A stretch of 32,758 nt of DNA from Paracoccus salsus (GTDB lineage: Bacteria > Pseudomonadota > Alphaproteobacteria > Rhodobacterales > Rhodobacteraceae), in contig NZ_JAKGGD010000012.1 in assembly GCF_021556615.1 (NCBI RefSeq), forward strand, positions 1-32,758, in the 5' to 3' direction. Position numbers and translations under genes: made by a program. Numbering within the stretch: position 1 is the first letter of the stretch; the number at the start of each line of letters is the position of its first letter. This document shows, one piece after another, positions 16,433 to 24,175 of this stretch. The notes beneath the pieces are model-generated. The model worked only from the letters and a program-made list of their open reading frames with translations. It was not told the origin of the DNA and made no database searches.

Positions 16433-17263
16433 TCAGGATCCGAGGACAAAGCGGTCTTCAAGCCGCGCCACCAGCATCGACAGGCACAAGGTCACCGCCA
16501 GGTACAGCGCGGCGACCGTGAACCAGATCTCGAAGCTCAGATAGGTGTCAGAGATGATGTTGCGCCCGGCGGTGGTCAGTTCCGCCACCGCGATCACCGA
16601 CACGATCGCCGAACTCTTGATCATGTTCACGGCCTCGCCCGTCAGGGGCGGCAGCATGAAGCGCACCGATTGCGGCAGGATGACAAAGCGATAGATCTGG
16701 GTCCGCGTCATCCCGATCGAGGTCGCAGCCTCCCACTGGCCGCGCGCGACCGAGTTGATGCCGGCACGGATGATCTCGGACACCAGCGCGGCGTGATAGA
16801 CGCCGAGGCACAGGATCGAGGCCAGATAGCGGTTCAGCCCGAAGATCGGTCCCATCACGTAATAGAAGACATACAGCAGGACCAGAAGCGGGACGTTGCG
16901 GACGATCTCCAGAAACACCCGCGCGGTCGCGCGGCCGATCACCAGATCGGATAGCCGAAGCAGGGCGACCACCAGCCCCATGGTCAGCGCCAGCGCGAAG
17001 GCCGAGGCCGACAACAGCAGCGTCGCGCCCAGCCCGACCAGCAGCTCGCCCGGCTGAAACCCGGCATCGGTGCGTTCGAGAACGTAATCGGGAATGCGAT
17101 ACCATTGCCAGTTATAGCCCATCGCCGCCGCGCCTTGCAGCGCCGCGCGCACGATCAGCCACATGACGAGGACATAGATCAGAACCGAGACCGCGCGCGT
17201 CCCGAACAACCGACGCCAGCGCAGGCGGCGCACAAGAGGCATGGTCCGGGCGGTGTCGGGCAC
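16433..17263 (-). CDS. Polar amino-acid ABC transporter permease
   Basis: A 276-residue permease partnering the one at 14663-15529. The first membrane helix is VLIYVLVMWLIVRAAL. ELLVGLGATLLLSASAFALA starts the conserved permease domain, and RAGINSVARGQWEAATSIGM is the EAA loop. The start is taken as GTG 17263, three bases after the ATPase stop, with GGAG nine bases upstream inside the ATPase end. An ATG at 17242 is the alternative. Confidence 0.92.
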   Translation of the reverse strand: MPDTARTMPLVRRLRWRRLFGTRAVSVLIYVLVMWLIVRAALQGAAAMGYNWQWYRIPDYVLERTDAGFQPGELLVGLGATLLLSASAFALALTMGLVVALLRLSDLVIGRATARVFLEIVRNVPLLVLLYVFYYVMGPIFGLNRYLASILCLGVYHAALVSEIIRAGINSVARGQWEAATSIGMTRTQIYRFVILPQSVRFMLPPLTGEAVNMIKSSAIVSVIAVAELTTAGRNIISDTYLSFEIWFTVAALYLAVTLCLSMLVARLEDRFVLGS

Positions 17264-17266
17264 GGT

Positions 17267-18013
17267 TCAGTGCTCCAGGATCTGGTCAAGGAAAAGCCGC
17301 GCCCGCGCGCTCGACGGATTCGAGAAGAAGGCCTCCGGTGGCGCGATTTCGGCGATCCGGCCGGCCTCCATGAACACCATCTTGTGGGCGACCTTGCGCG
17401 CGAACCCCATCTCGTGCGTGACGCAGATCATGGTCATGCCGGTCCCGGCCAATTCCACCATGACATCCAGCACCTCGTTGATCATCTCGGGGTCCAGCGC
17501 GCTTGTCGGCTCGTCGAACAGCATGATGCGGGGCTCCATGCAGAGCGATCGCGCGATGGCGACCCGCTGCTGCTGCCCGCCCGAAAGCTGCGCGGGGAAT
17601 TTGTCGGCCTGCTCGGGGATATGCACGCGATCAAGATAATTGCGCGCCAGCTCCTCGGCGGCGGATCGGGACATCCGGCGGACCCTGATCGGCCCCAGCG
17701 TGAGGTTTTCAAGCACGGTAAGATGCGGAAACAGGTTGAACTGCTGGAAGACCATGCCGACTTCCTGACGCACGGCGCGGATGTCGCGGGTGTCCTCGCC
17801 CAGCTCGATCCCGTCCACGATGATGGTGCCGGAGTCGTGGCTTTCCAGCCGGTTCAGGCACCGGATCAGCGTCGACTTGCCCGATCCCGAGGGGCCGCAG
17901 ACCACCACCCGCTCGCCCGGCAGGACCGACAGGCTGACCCGGTCCAGCGCCCGGAAGTCGCCGAATATCCTGGAGACGTCGGTCATCTGGATGATGGGCG
18001 TCAAGTCGGTCAT
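17267..18013 (-). CDS. Amino-acid ABC transporter ATP-binding protein (GlnQ type)
   Basis: A 248-residue ATPase with Walker A GPSGSGKST (40-48), Q-loop FQQFNLFPHLTVLEN, signature LSGGQQQR (143-150), Walker B IMLFDEPTSALDPE and the His of VTHEMGFA. Length and the FNLFPHLT motif are those of the polar amino-acid group, with no extra C-terminal domain. ATG 18013 (MTDLTP) is chosen because AGGA lies about nine bases upstream. The GTG at 18019 sits too close to it. It is the first gene of its four-gene operon, and about 190 bases separate it from the HAD gene upstream. Confidence 0.94.
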   Translation of the reverse strand: MTDLTPIIQMTDVSRIFGDFRALDRVSLSVLPGERVVVCGPSGSGKSTLIRCLNRLESHDSGTIIVDGIELGEDTRDIRAVRQEVGMVFQQFNLFPHLTVLENLTLGPIRVRRMSRSAAEELARNYLDRVHIPEQADKFPAQLSGGQQQRVAIARSLCMEPRIMLFDEPTSALDPEMINEVLDVMVELAGTGMTMICVTHEMGFARKVAHKMVFMEAGRIAEIAPPEAFFSNPSSARARLFLDQILEH

Positions 18014-18199
18014 CGGCACAATTCCTGTCTCTCGTGGCCATGTTGCCGGGTGGCAGATTCGACAGCGATCCTAACGGTAAATGCCGCGTTCGGCAGAGTT
18101 AATTGGGCGCATTGCCGCAGCAGGCGCGCATCTGCGACGATCGCCACGCGTTCCAAGGCGCGGGCCGTGCCTCTGACAGGCGGCGTCCGGCCGATCGGC

Positions 18200-18889
18200 T
18201 CAGCTGGTCCCGTCCAGAAGCGCGCCCAGCAGATCCGCGGCGTTGCTGCGGATCGTGACCGCGCCGGCGTCGCGCAGTCGGGTGGCGTGTGTGTCGCGGA
18301 TGCCGGAAAGATGGCTGCCGCCGACGAATCCGACCGGGCGCATGCCCGCCGCCACCGCGCCCGCGATGCCAAGCGGCGAATCCTCCATCACCGCGCATTC
18401 TGACGGCGCAATTCCCAGCCGATCGGCCGCAAGCAGGAACAGATCGGGCGCGGGCTTGCCGTGTTCGACCTGATCCGCGCTGAAGCCGGTGTCGCGGAAA
18501 TGCTCGCCCAGCCCCACGCAGTCCAGCGTCACCCGCAGCCTGCGAAGCGAACTGCCGGTGGCGATGGCCGTCGCGATGCCGCGCGCCTCCAGCGTCGCCA
18601 GCAGATCCGGGACGCCCTCGATCAGTCGCAACTCGTCGCGAAACCTGGCGAACAGCCGCGTCTCGAAGCGGTGGGCGAAATCCTCGGGGCAGGGGCGGCA
18701 CGCCCGTTCGGCGACATGTTCGGTGATTCTGGCGAGCGAGATGCCCAGGAACCGCTCGCGCAGGGCCTCGACCGTCATGTCGCCCATGCCGGCCAGGCGC
18801 AGCTCATCCGCCAGCACATCAAGCGCGTGGCCTTCGCTGTCCACAAGGCATCCGTCCAGATCGAAGACGACCGCTTTGATGTCGGGCAT
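18200..18889 (-). CDS. HAD-family phosphatase/phosphoglucomutase-like protein
   Basis: A 229-residue HAD hydrolase with a helical cap (beta-phosphoglucomutase/phosphoglycolate phosphatase subgroup). Motif I is FDLDGCLVDSE with Asp9 and Asp11, motif II is IATGSS, the motif III Lys is in GKPAPD, and the motif IV acidic pair is in VMEDSPLGI. Start ATG 18889 follows AGGAAACAGCCC. It lies 82 bases downstream of the CoA-transferase on the same strand. The substrate, a sugar or small-molecule phosphate, is unknown. Confidence 0.93.
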   Translation of the reverse strand: MPDIKAVVFDLDGCLVDSEGHALDVLADELRLAGMGDMTVEALRERFLGISLARITEHVAERACRPCPEDFAHRFETRLFARFRDELRLIEGVPDLLATLEARGIATAIATGSSLRRLRVTLDCVGLGEHFRDTGFSADQVEHGKPAPDLFLLAADRLGIAPSECAVMEDSPLGIAGAVAAGMRPVGFVGGSHLSGIRDTHATRLRDAGAVTIRSNAADLLGALLDGTS

Positions 18890-18971
18890 GGGCTGTTTCC
18901 TGCTGTGCTGTCGCGGGTCTCTTCGCAGCCCCGTACCGGGTCGTCAAACAAAAGGCCCGGTTCGCCAGGTT

Positions 18972-20174
18972 TCAGGCCAGCCCGATCACGCCGTCTTCCG
19001 AGAGGCTGCGGATCTGGTCGGGGCTGAACCCTGCCTCGGCCAACACCTCGACCGTCGCCCCGCCAAGGCGGGGCACCGGCCGGTGGACGGCGCATGGCGT
19101 CTCTGCCAGCTTGATGGGAAAGCCCAGCACCCGCAACGCCGGTCCGTCCTGGACGGGGGTGCGGATCACCATCTGCTGCGCCGCGATCTGCGGGTCCGAG
19201 AACACCTGGTGCAGATCCTGCACCACGCCGCAGGGCACGCCCGCCGCATTCAGCAGCGACAGCCAGTGATCGCGGCTTTTTCCCGCCATGCGGCTGTCGA
19301 TCAGTTCGCGCAGTTCTTCGCGGGCGGCCATCCGCTTGGGATTGCTGTCATAGCGCGGATCCGACATGACCCAGCCCAGATCCAGCGTTTCCAGAAACCG
19401 CGTCAGGATCTGGTCGTGGGAATTCGCAACCGCGATCTGCCCGTCGGAGCAGCGAAACAGCCCGTAGGGATAGACCAGCGGGTGATCGTTGCCGGTGCGC
19501 TGGGGCACGCGGTCCGTGGCGAAGTATTCCGATGAAAGATAGGCCATCAGGCTGACCAGCCCGTTGACCATCGCGACCTCGACAGCTTGCCCCGTGCCTG
19601 TTCTTTCGCGCCCGATCACCGCCGCTAGCACGCCGACCGCAGCATAGATGCCGGCCACAAGATCGCTGACCGGAGGCGCGGCGCGCATCGGCGGGCCGTC
19701 CGAATCGCCGTTCACACCCATGAAGCCACTCATTGCCTGCGCGATGAAGTCGAAGGCTGGTCGATCCGCATAGGGCCCGCTGCTGCCATAGCCGTTCACG
19801 CTGGCCACGATGAGCCGCGGGTTCAGGTCTTTCAGCGCGGCGCTTGTCAGGCCAAGCTTTGCCAGCGTGCCGGGACGGAAATTCTCGACCAGCACATCGG
19901 CGTCGGACAGCAGCCGGCGCAGGACCGCCTTGCCCTGATCGCAATAAAGGTCCAGCACGACCGAACGCTTGTTGCGGTTGAACCCCGCGAAATAGCCCGA
20001 ATATCCGTCGGTCATCGTGCCCTGTGCGCGCACCGGATCGCCCTTCGGGGGCTCGATCTTGACGACATCGGCACCCAGATCGCCAAGGATCATGGTGCAG
20101 AAAGGCCCCGACAACACGCGGGTCAGGTCGATGATCCGCAAGCCGTCGAGCGGCCCCTTCACGGGCTCAGGCAT
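18972..20174 (-). CDS. Class III CoA-transferase (CaiB/BaiF family)
   Basis: A 400-residue enzyme that moves CoA between carboxylic acids through a covalent aspartyl intermediate. The N-terminus GLRIIDLTRVLSGPFCTMIL, then GADVVKIE and the block LVENFRPGTLAKLGL are hallmarks. The catalytic Asp is probably Asp171 in VSDLVAG. The frame is open far upstream, but the conserved protein starts at ATG 20174. This ATG overlaps the stop of a 34-residue open frame, and only GGGA is seen as a weak binding site. It is divergent from the betaine-type importer, so a shared substrate (carnitine, a betaine or a dicarboxylate) is a context guess. Confidence 0.93.
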   Translation of the reverse strand: MPEPVKGPLDGLRIIDLTRVLSGPFCTMILGDLGADVVKIEPPKGDPVRAQGTMTDGYSGYFAGFNRNKRSVVLDLYCDQGKAVLRRLLSDADVLVENFRPGTLAKLGLTSAALKDLNPRLIVASVNGYGSSGPYADRPAFDFIAQAMSGFMGVNGDSDGPPMRAAPPVSDLVAGIYAAVGVLAAVIGRERTGTGQAVEVAMVNGLVSLMAYLSSEYFATDRVPQRTGNDHPLVYPYGLFRCSDGQIAVANSHDQILTRFLETLDLGWVMSDPRYDSNPKRMAAREELRELIDSRMAGKSRDHWLSLLNAAGVPCGVVQDLHQVFSDPQIAAQQMVIRTPVQDGPALRVLGFPIKLAETPCAVHRPVPRLGGATVEVLAEAGFSPDQIRSLSEDGVIGLA

Positions 20175-20271
20175 TGGCGATTCCCAGGTTTTCGATGCTG
20201 GCGGCCGGCAGAATCGGATCGGCCCCGCTGATGGTCGCGCCGTCGGGAAAGCTAGGGATGAGGCTGGCCAT
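20167..20271 (-). CDS. 34-residue open frame overlapping the CoA-transferase start
   Basis: It encodes MASLIPSFPDGATISGADP followed by ILPAASIENLGIANA, and its last two codons and stop overlap the CoA-transferase ATG (ATGCCTGA). A GGGGGT lies about ten bases upstream of its ATG. It could be a leader peptide that couples translation, or the end of a deleted gene. There is no family I recognise. Confidence 0.3.
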   Translation of the reverse strand: MASLIPSFPDGATISGADPILPAASIENLGIANA

Positions 20272-20470
20272 CGCGTCTTGACCCCCACAGTGACGGTTTG
20301 CCGATGAATGACGGATTGGTAGGTCAACCCGAGGGGAGGCGTCAATCGCGTCATCGCCGGGCACGTGGGGCGGGCGCGGCTCACTTCGCCTCTCGGTTGA
20401 TCCAGCCAGCGATCCGGTCGCGCGAGTTGTCGCGAATACCCGATATGCTGGACATGAAAATCGTTTATTT

Positions 20471-20493
20471 ACAGATATTTGTGTATTATCTGT
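20471..20493. promoter_or_regulatory. Inverted repeat ACAGATA-N9-TATCTGT, probable operator
   Basis: Perfect seven-base arms are separated by TTTGTGTAT inside an AT-rich island (about 20457-20493). The island lies in the divergent region between the CoA-transferase and the betaine-type binding-protein gene. Such islands in GC-rich genomes usually mark promoters. The regulator is not encoded next to it. Confidence 0.5.
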
Positions 20494-20622
20494 CGCCGCT
20501 GTGTGACATTCGGGGAACAGTCGGCTATGGTCCTGCCAGACTTGATCTTCTTGTGGTCGCGTTGGGCGGCCCGTCGTGGGCCCGTGACCCGTGCGACCCG
20601 ACTTGAAACGAAAGGACGACGC

Positions 20623-21618
20623 ATGAGATTTCTGAAACCGGCAACGGCTCTTCTGGGGCTGATGGTGGCTGTGCCCGCCGCCCATGCGGCTGAAGAGTGC
20701 GGAAGCGTGACCATCGCCGAGATGAACTGGGCTTCGGCCGGCCTCGCCGCCTGGGTTGACAAGATCATTCTGGAAGAAGGCTATGGCTGCGATGTGGCGC
20801 TGGTCACCGGCGACACGGTGCCGACCTTCACATCGATGAACGAAAAGGGCGAACCCGATCTGGCCCCTGAATTGTGGGTCAACGCCGTCAAGATCGCGCT
20901 TGATGCCGCGATCGCCGAAGGCCGGATCGTGGTCGCCTCCGAAATCCTGACCGATGGCGGGATCGAGGGCTTCTGGGTGCCCACAAGCCTGGCCGAGGAG
21001 CACGGCATCAAGTCCATCGAGGACGCGATGGCCAGGCCCGAACTGTTCCCCGGCGCCGAGGACAGCAGCAAGGGGGCATTCTTCAACTGCCCATCTGGCT
21101 GGGCATGCCAGATCATCACCGCCAATCAGTTCCGCGCCCTCGATGGCGAGGAGAAGGGCTTCGAACTGGTCGACAGCGGGTCGGCCGCCGGGCTTGACGG
21201 CTCGATCGCGCGGGCGTTCAACCGCGACGAGGGCTGGCTGGGCTATTACTGGGCACCGACCGCGATTCTGGGCAAATACGACATGACCAGGCTGGAACTG
21301 GGTGTCGAACACGACCGCGAGGAATGGGATAGCTGCACCGTTGTGAACAACTGCCCCGAACCCACGCTGAACGAGTGGCCGCGTTCCGACGTGTTCACCG
21401 CCGTGACCAAGGAGTTCGCGGAAGGCAACGCCGTGACCATGGATTATCTCGGCAAGCGTTCCTGGTCGAACGAGACGGTGAACAGGCTGCTCGCCTGGAT
21501 GGGTGACAATCAGGCCACCAACGAGGATGGCGCCTGGTATTTCCTTGAGAACCATCCCGAAGTCTGGAGCGCGTGGCTGTCCGAGGACGTCGCCGCCAAG
21601 GTCAAGGACGCGCTGTAG
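20623..21618 (+). CDS. Glycine-betaine/choline-type ABC substrate-binding protein
   Basis: A 331-residue periplasmic binding protein of the OpuAC/ProX family. The signal peptide MRFLKPATALLGLMVAVPA runs to AHAAEE. The conserved start CGSVTIAEMNWASAGLAAWV and the double-lobe pattern ending VNRLLAWMGDNQATNEDGA identify the family. It has many Trp residues, as expected for an aromatic cage around a quaternary ammonium ligand, and four internal cysteines. Start ATG 20623 follows AAAGGACGACGC. The ligand could be betaine, choline, carnitine or something else; the flanking CoA-transferase and dehydroquinate dehydratase leave this open. Confidence 0.92.
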   Translation: MRFLKPATALLGLMVAVPAAHAAEECGSVTIAEMNWASAGLAAWVDKIILEEGYGCDVALVTGDTVPTFTSMNEKGEPDLAPELWVNAVKIALDAAIAEGRIVVASEILTDGGIEGFWVPTSLAEEHGIKSIEDAMARPELFPGAEDSSKGAFFNCPSGWACQIITANQFRALDGEEKGFELVDSGSAAGLDGSIARAFNRDEGWLGYYWAPTAILGKYDMTRLELGVEHDREEWDSCTVVNNCPEPTLNEWPRSDVFTAVTKEFAEGNAVTMDYLGKRSWSNETVNRLLAWMGDNQATNEDGAWYFLENHPEVWSAWLSEDVAAKVKDAL

Positions 21619-21630
21619 GCCGCTTACGGG

Positions 21631-21658
21631 ACGGGGCGCGGATCAAGCGCCCCGTTTT
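21631..21658 (+). terminator. Intercistronic terminator after the binding-protein gene
   Basis: ACGGGGCGC pairs with GCGCCCCGT around a seven-base loop and is followed by TTTTCGTTC. It lies 13 bases after the binding-protein stop and before the permease gene. This is consistent with partial termination that makes more binding protein than membrane parts. Confidence 0.75.
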
Positions 21659-21695
21659 CGTTCGAAGTCCGGCGATCTGACAAAGAAGAAGAACG

Positions 21696-22580
21696 ATGAA
21701 CCTTGTTGACTTCCCCGCCATGAGCCGCGGCGACCTGCGCGACCTGCGCATCGGCGTGGATACGGCGTTTCGCGACTTTACCCGCGCCTACGGCGAAACC
21801 CTGGAACAGATGTTCCACCCGATCCAGGTGCTGCTGATCTTCATCGAGAACCTGTTGATCGACAGTCCCTGGATCCTCGTGCTCGCTGCGATCTCGGGTC
21901 TGGTCTGGGCGCTTAGCCGAAGCGCGAAGATCGTGGCCGGCACCGTCATCGCGCTGCTGCTGATCGGCTATTTCGGGATGTGGGAAGACACCATGCGCAC
22001 CATCGCCATGGTCGCGGTCTGCACGCTGATCGCGGTGGTGATCGGCATTCCGGTCGGCATCCTGATGGCGCGGACCGACCGCGCGAACCAGCTGATCACG
22101 CCGATCCTCGACATGATGCAGACGATGCCCAGCTTTGTGTATCTGATCCCGGTGGTGATGATCTTCGGGCTTGGCAAGGTGCCTGGCGTGATCGCGGTGG
22201 TGATCTATGCCGTGCCTCCGGTCATCCGCCTGACCAATCTCGGCATCCGTCAGGTCCCGGCCGACGTTCTCGAGGCCGCGGAGGCGTTCGGGTCGAACCC
22301 CAGGCAGAAGCTGAAGGACGTGCAGCTGCCTCTGGCGCTGCCGACGATCATGGCCGGGGTGAACCAGACCATCATGATGAGCCTTGCGATGGTCGTCGTC
22401 GCCTCGATGATCGGTGTGCGAGGGTTGGGCCAGCCGGTGCTGCAGGCCATCAACAACCAGTATTTCACCCTTGGCGTGATGAACGGGCTGGCGATCGTCG
22501 CCATCGCCATCATTTTCGACCGCGCGACGCAGGCCTATGGCAAGCGTCTGCAGAAACACCTGGAGGCCGAACATGGCTGA
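21696..22580 (+). CDS. Glycine-betaine-type ABC transporter permease (ProW/OpuAB)
   Basis: A 294-residue permease. After an amphipathic N-terminus it has hydrophobic helices at about 60-110 and beyond. The family stretch TPILDMMQTMPSFVYLIPVV is present, with the EAA loop DVLEAAEAFGSNPRQKLKDV and SLAMVVVASMIGVRGLGQPV near the C-terminus. Start ATG 21696 follows an A/G-rich AAGAAGAAGAACG. It overlaps the ATPase start by eight bases. Confidence 0.95.
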   Translation: MNLVDFPAMSRGDLRDLRIGVDTAFRDFTRAYGETLEQMFHPIQVLLIFIENLLIDSPWILVLAAISGLVWALSRSAKIVAGTVIALLLIGYFGMWEDTMRTIAMVAVCTLIAVVIGIPVGILMARTDRANQLITPILDMMQTMPSFVYLIPVVMIFGLGKVPGVIAVVIYAVPPVIRLTNLGIRQVPADVLEAAEAFGSNPRQKLKDVQLPLALPTIMAGVNQTIMMSLAMVVVASMIGVRGLGQPVLQAINNQYFTLGVMNGLAIVAIAIIFDRATQAYGKRLQKHLEAEHG

Positions 22581-23637
22581 GGCTGTCCACGACATCCAGA
22601 TCAACCGGCTTTACAAGATCTTCGGTCCCAACGGCGCGGCGCATGTCGCGGATGTCGAGGCCGGCATGACCAAGGACGAGCTGAAGGCAAAGCATAATCA
22701 CGTGCTGGGCCTGGACAATATCACCCTGACGATCCCCGCCGGCCGCATTCAGGTGGTGATGGGTCTTTCCGGGTCCGGCAAATCGACCCTGATCCGGCAC
22801 ATCAACCGCCTGATCGAGCCGACCTCTGGCGAGATCCTCTTCGAGGACCGCGACATCGTGAAGATGTCGCAGACCGAGCTGCGCGAATTTCGCCGGCGCA
22901 AGACCGCGATGGTCTTTCAGAAATTCGCGTTGTTCCCGCATCGCACGGTGCTGGAAAACACCTCGTACGGTCTGCGGGTCAGTGGTTTGTCGACCCGCGA
23001 GGCAGAAGAGCGCGCGCGGCGCTGGATCAGCCGGGTCGGTCTGGACGGGTTCGAGGAAAGCTATCCCAACCAGCTGTCGGGCGGCATGCAGCAGCGCGTC
23101 GGGCTGGCCCGCGCGCTGACGAATGACGCCGAGATCCTGTTGATGGACGAGGCGTTCTCGGCGCTGGATCCGCTGATCCGCACTGACATGCAGTCGGTTT
23201 TGCTGGACCTGCAACAGGAATTGCGCAAGACCATCGTCTTCATCACCCACGATCTGGACGAGGCGCTGCGGCTTGGCGACAAGATCGCGATCCTTCGCGA
23301 CGGACGGATCATCCAGCAGGGCACGGGTGAACAGATCGTGCTGCGACCCGCGGATGACTATATCAGCAGCTTCGTGCAGGACGTGAAGCGCGGCCATGTC
23401 ATCACCGTGCGCACGGTGATGCGCAAGGGCGAGCGTGCGGATACCCCGGTCACCCTGCCTGTGACGGCCTTGCTCGAGGAGGCCGCGCGCGCGATGACCG
23501 ATGCGGACATCAACCGCGCCAATATCACCGGCAAGGACGGAAGCCATGTCGGCATGATCACGCTGAAGAAATGCGTGGCCGAAATGATCGCACCCGACGA
23601 CCGCGAGGCGGTTGACCCCGAAGCGCAGGTTGCCTGA
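22573..23637 (+). CDS. Glycine-betaine-type ABC transporter ATP-binding protein (ProV/OpuAA)
   Basis: A 354-residue ATPase with the ProV-type insert before Walker A (AGMTKDELKAKHNHVLGLDN). Walker A is GLSGSGKST, the Q-loop region MVFQKFALFPHRTVLEN, the signature LSGGMQQR, Walker B ILLMDEAFSALDP, and the switch His is in ITHDLDEA. The C-terminal 80 residues (ITVRTVMRKGERADTPVTL onward) look like a reduced CBS-type regulatory region, shorter than in E. coli ProV. ATG 22573 has GGAGG six bases before it and overlaps the permease end. Confidence 0.95.
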   Translation: MAEAVHDIQINRLYKIFGPNGAAHVADVEAGMTKDELKAKHNHVLGLDNITLTIPAGRIQVVMGLSGSGKSTLIRHINRLIEPTSGEILFEDRDIVKMSQTELREFRRRKTAMVFQKFALFPHRTVLENTSYGLRVSGLSTREAEERARRWISRVGLDGFEESYPNQLSGGMQQRVGLARALTNDAEILLMDEAFSALDPLIRTDMQSVLLDLQQELRKTIVFITHDLDEALRLGDKIAILRDGRIIQQGTGEQIVLRPADDYISSFVQDVKRGHVITVRTVMRKGERADTPVTLPVTALLEEAARAMTDADINRANITGKDGSHVGMITLKKCVAEMIAPDDREAVDPEAQVA

Positions 23638-23715
23638 CGCCGGCGGATCGTTCTATGCCTTGTCGAACCGTGACGCGGCCCTGCGATCGCCGCGCCACCG
23701 ACGCAAGGTTGATGC

Positions 23716-24150
23716 ATGAAGACGATCTTTGTCCTGAACGGACCGAACCTGAACCTTCTGGGAAAGCGCCAGCCAGAGATCTATGGCCACGAGACTCTGG
23801 ACGATGTCGCGTTGCTCTGCCGGGACGCGGCGGGCGACGGGCATCGGATCCGGCTGCTGCAATCGAACTGGGAAGGTCAGATCGTGGACTGGATCCACGA
23901 GGCGCGCGACGAGGCTTGCGGCATCGTCATCAACCCTGCCGCGCTGACGCACAGCTCGATCGCGATCCTTGACGCCCTGAACGCCTTCGACGGTCCGGTG
24001 ATCGAGGTCCATATCAGCCAGGTCCACCGGCGCGAGGCGTTTCGGCACCATTCCTATGTCTCGTTGCGCGCCGATGGGGTGATCGCGGGGCTGGGACTGG
24101 AAGGTTACGCCGCCGGTGTCAGGCGCATCGTGTCCCTGACCCGCGATTGA
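23716..24150 (+). CDS. aroQ: Type II 3-dehydroquinate dehydratase
   Basis: A 144-residue dodecameric-type enzyme interconverting 3-dehydroquinate and 3-dehydroshikimate. Key residues are kept: [12 protein letters not shown] with Arg18, the catalytic Tyr23 in PEIYG, Asn73 and His79 in NPAALTHSS, His99 in EVHIS, and [11 protein letters not shown]. Some usually constant positions differ (NPGAYTHTS becomes NPAALTHSS). It starts at ATG 23716, preceded by AAGG, 78 bases after the betaine-type ATPase and on the same strand, so it is probably co-transcribed. That context suggests a specialised, perhaps catabolic (quinate/shikimate) paralog rather than the housekeeping copy. Confidence 0.93.
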   Translation: MKTIFVLNGPNLNLLGKRQPEIYGHETLDDVALLCRDAAGDGHRIRLLQSNWEGQIVDWIHEARDEACGIVINPAALTHSSIAILDALNAFDGPVIEVHISQVHRREAFRHHSYVSLRADGVIAGLGLEGYAAGVRRIVSLTRD

Positions 24151-24175
24151 ACCGGCGCGGCTTTCCGAAGCGTGC

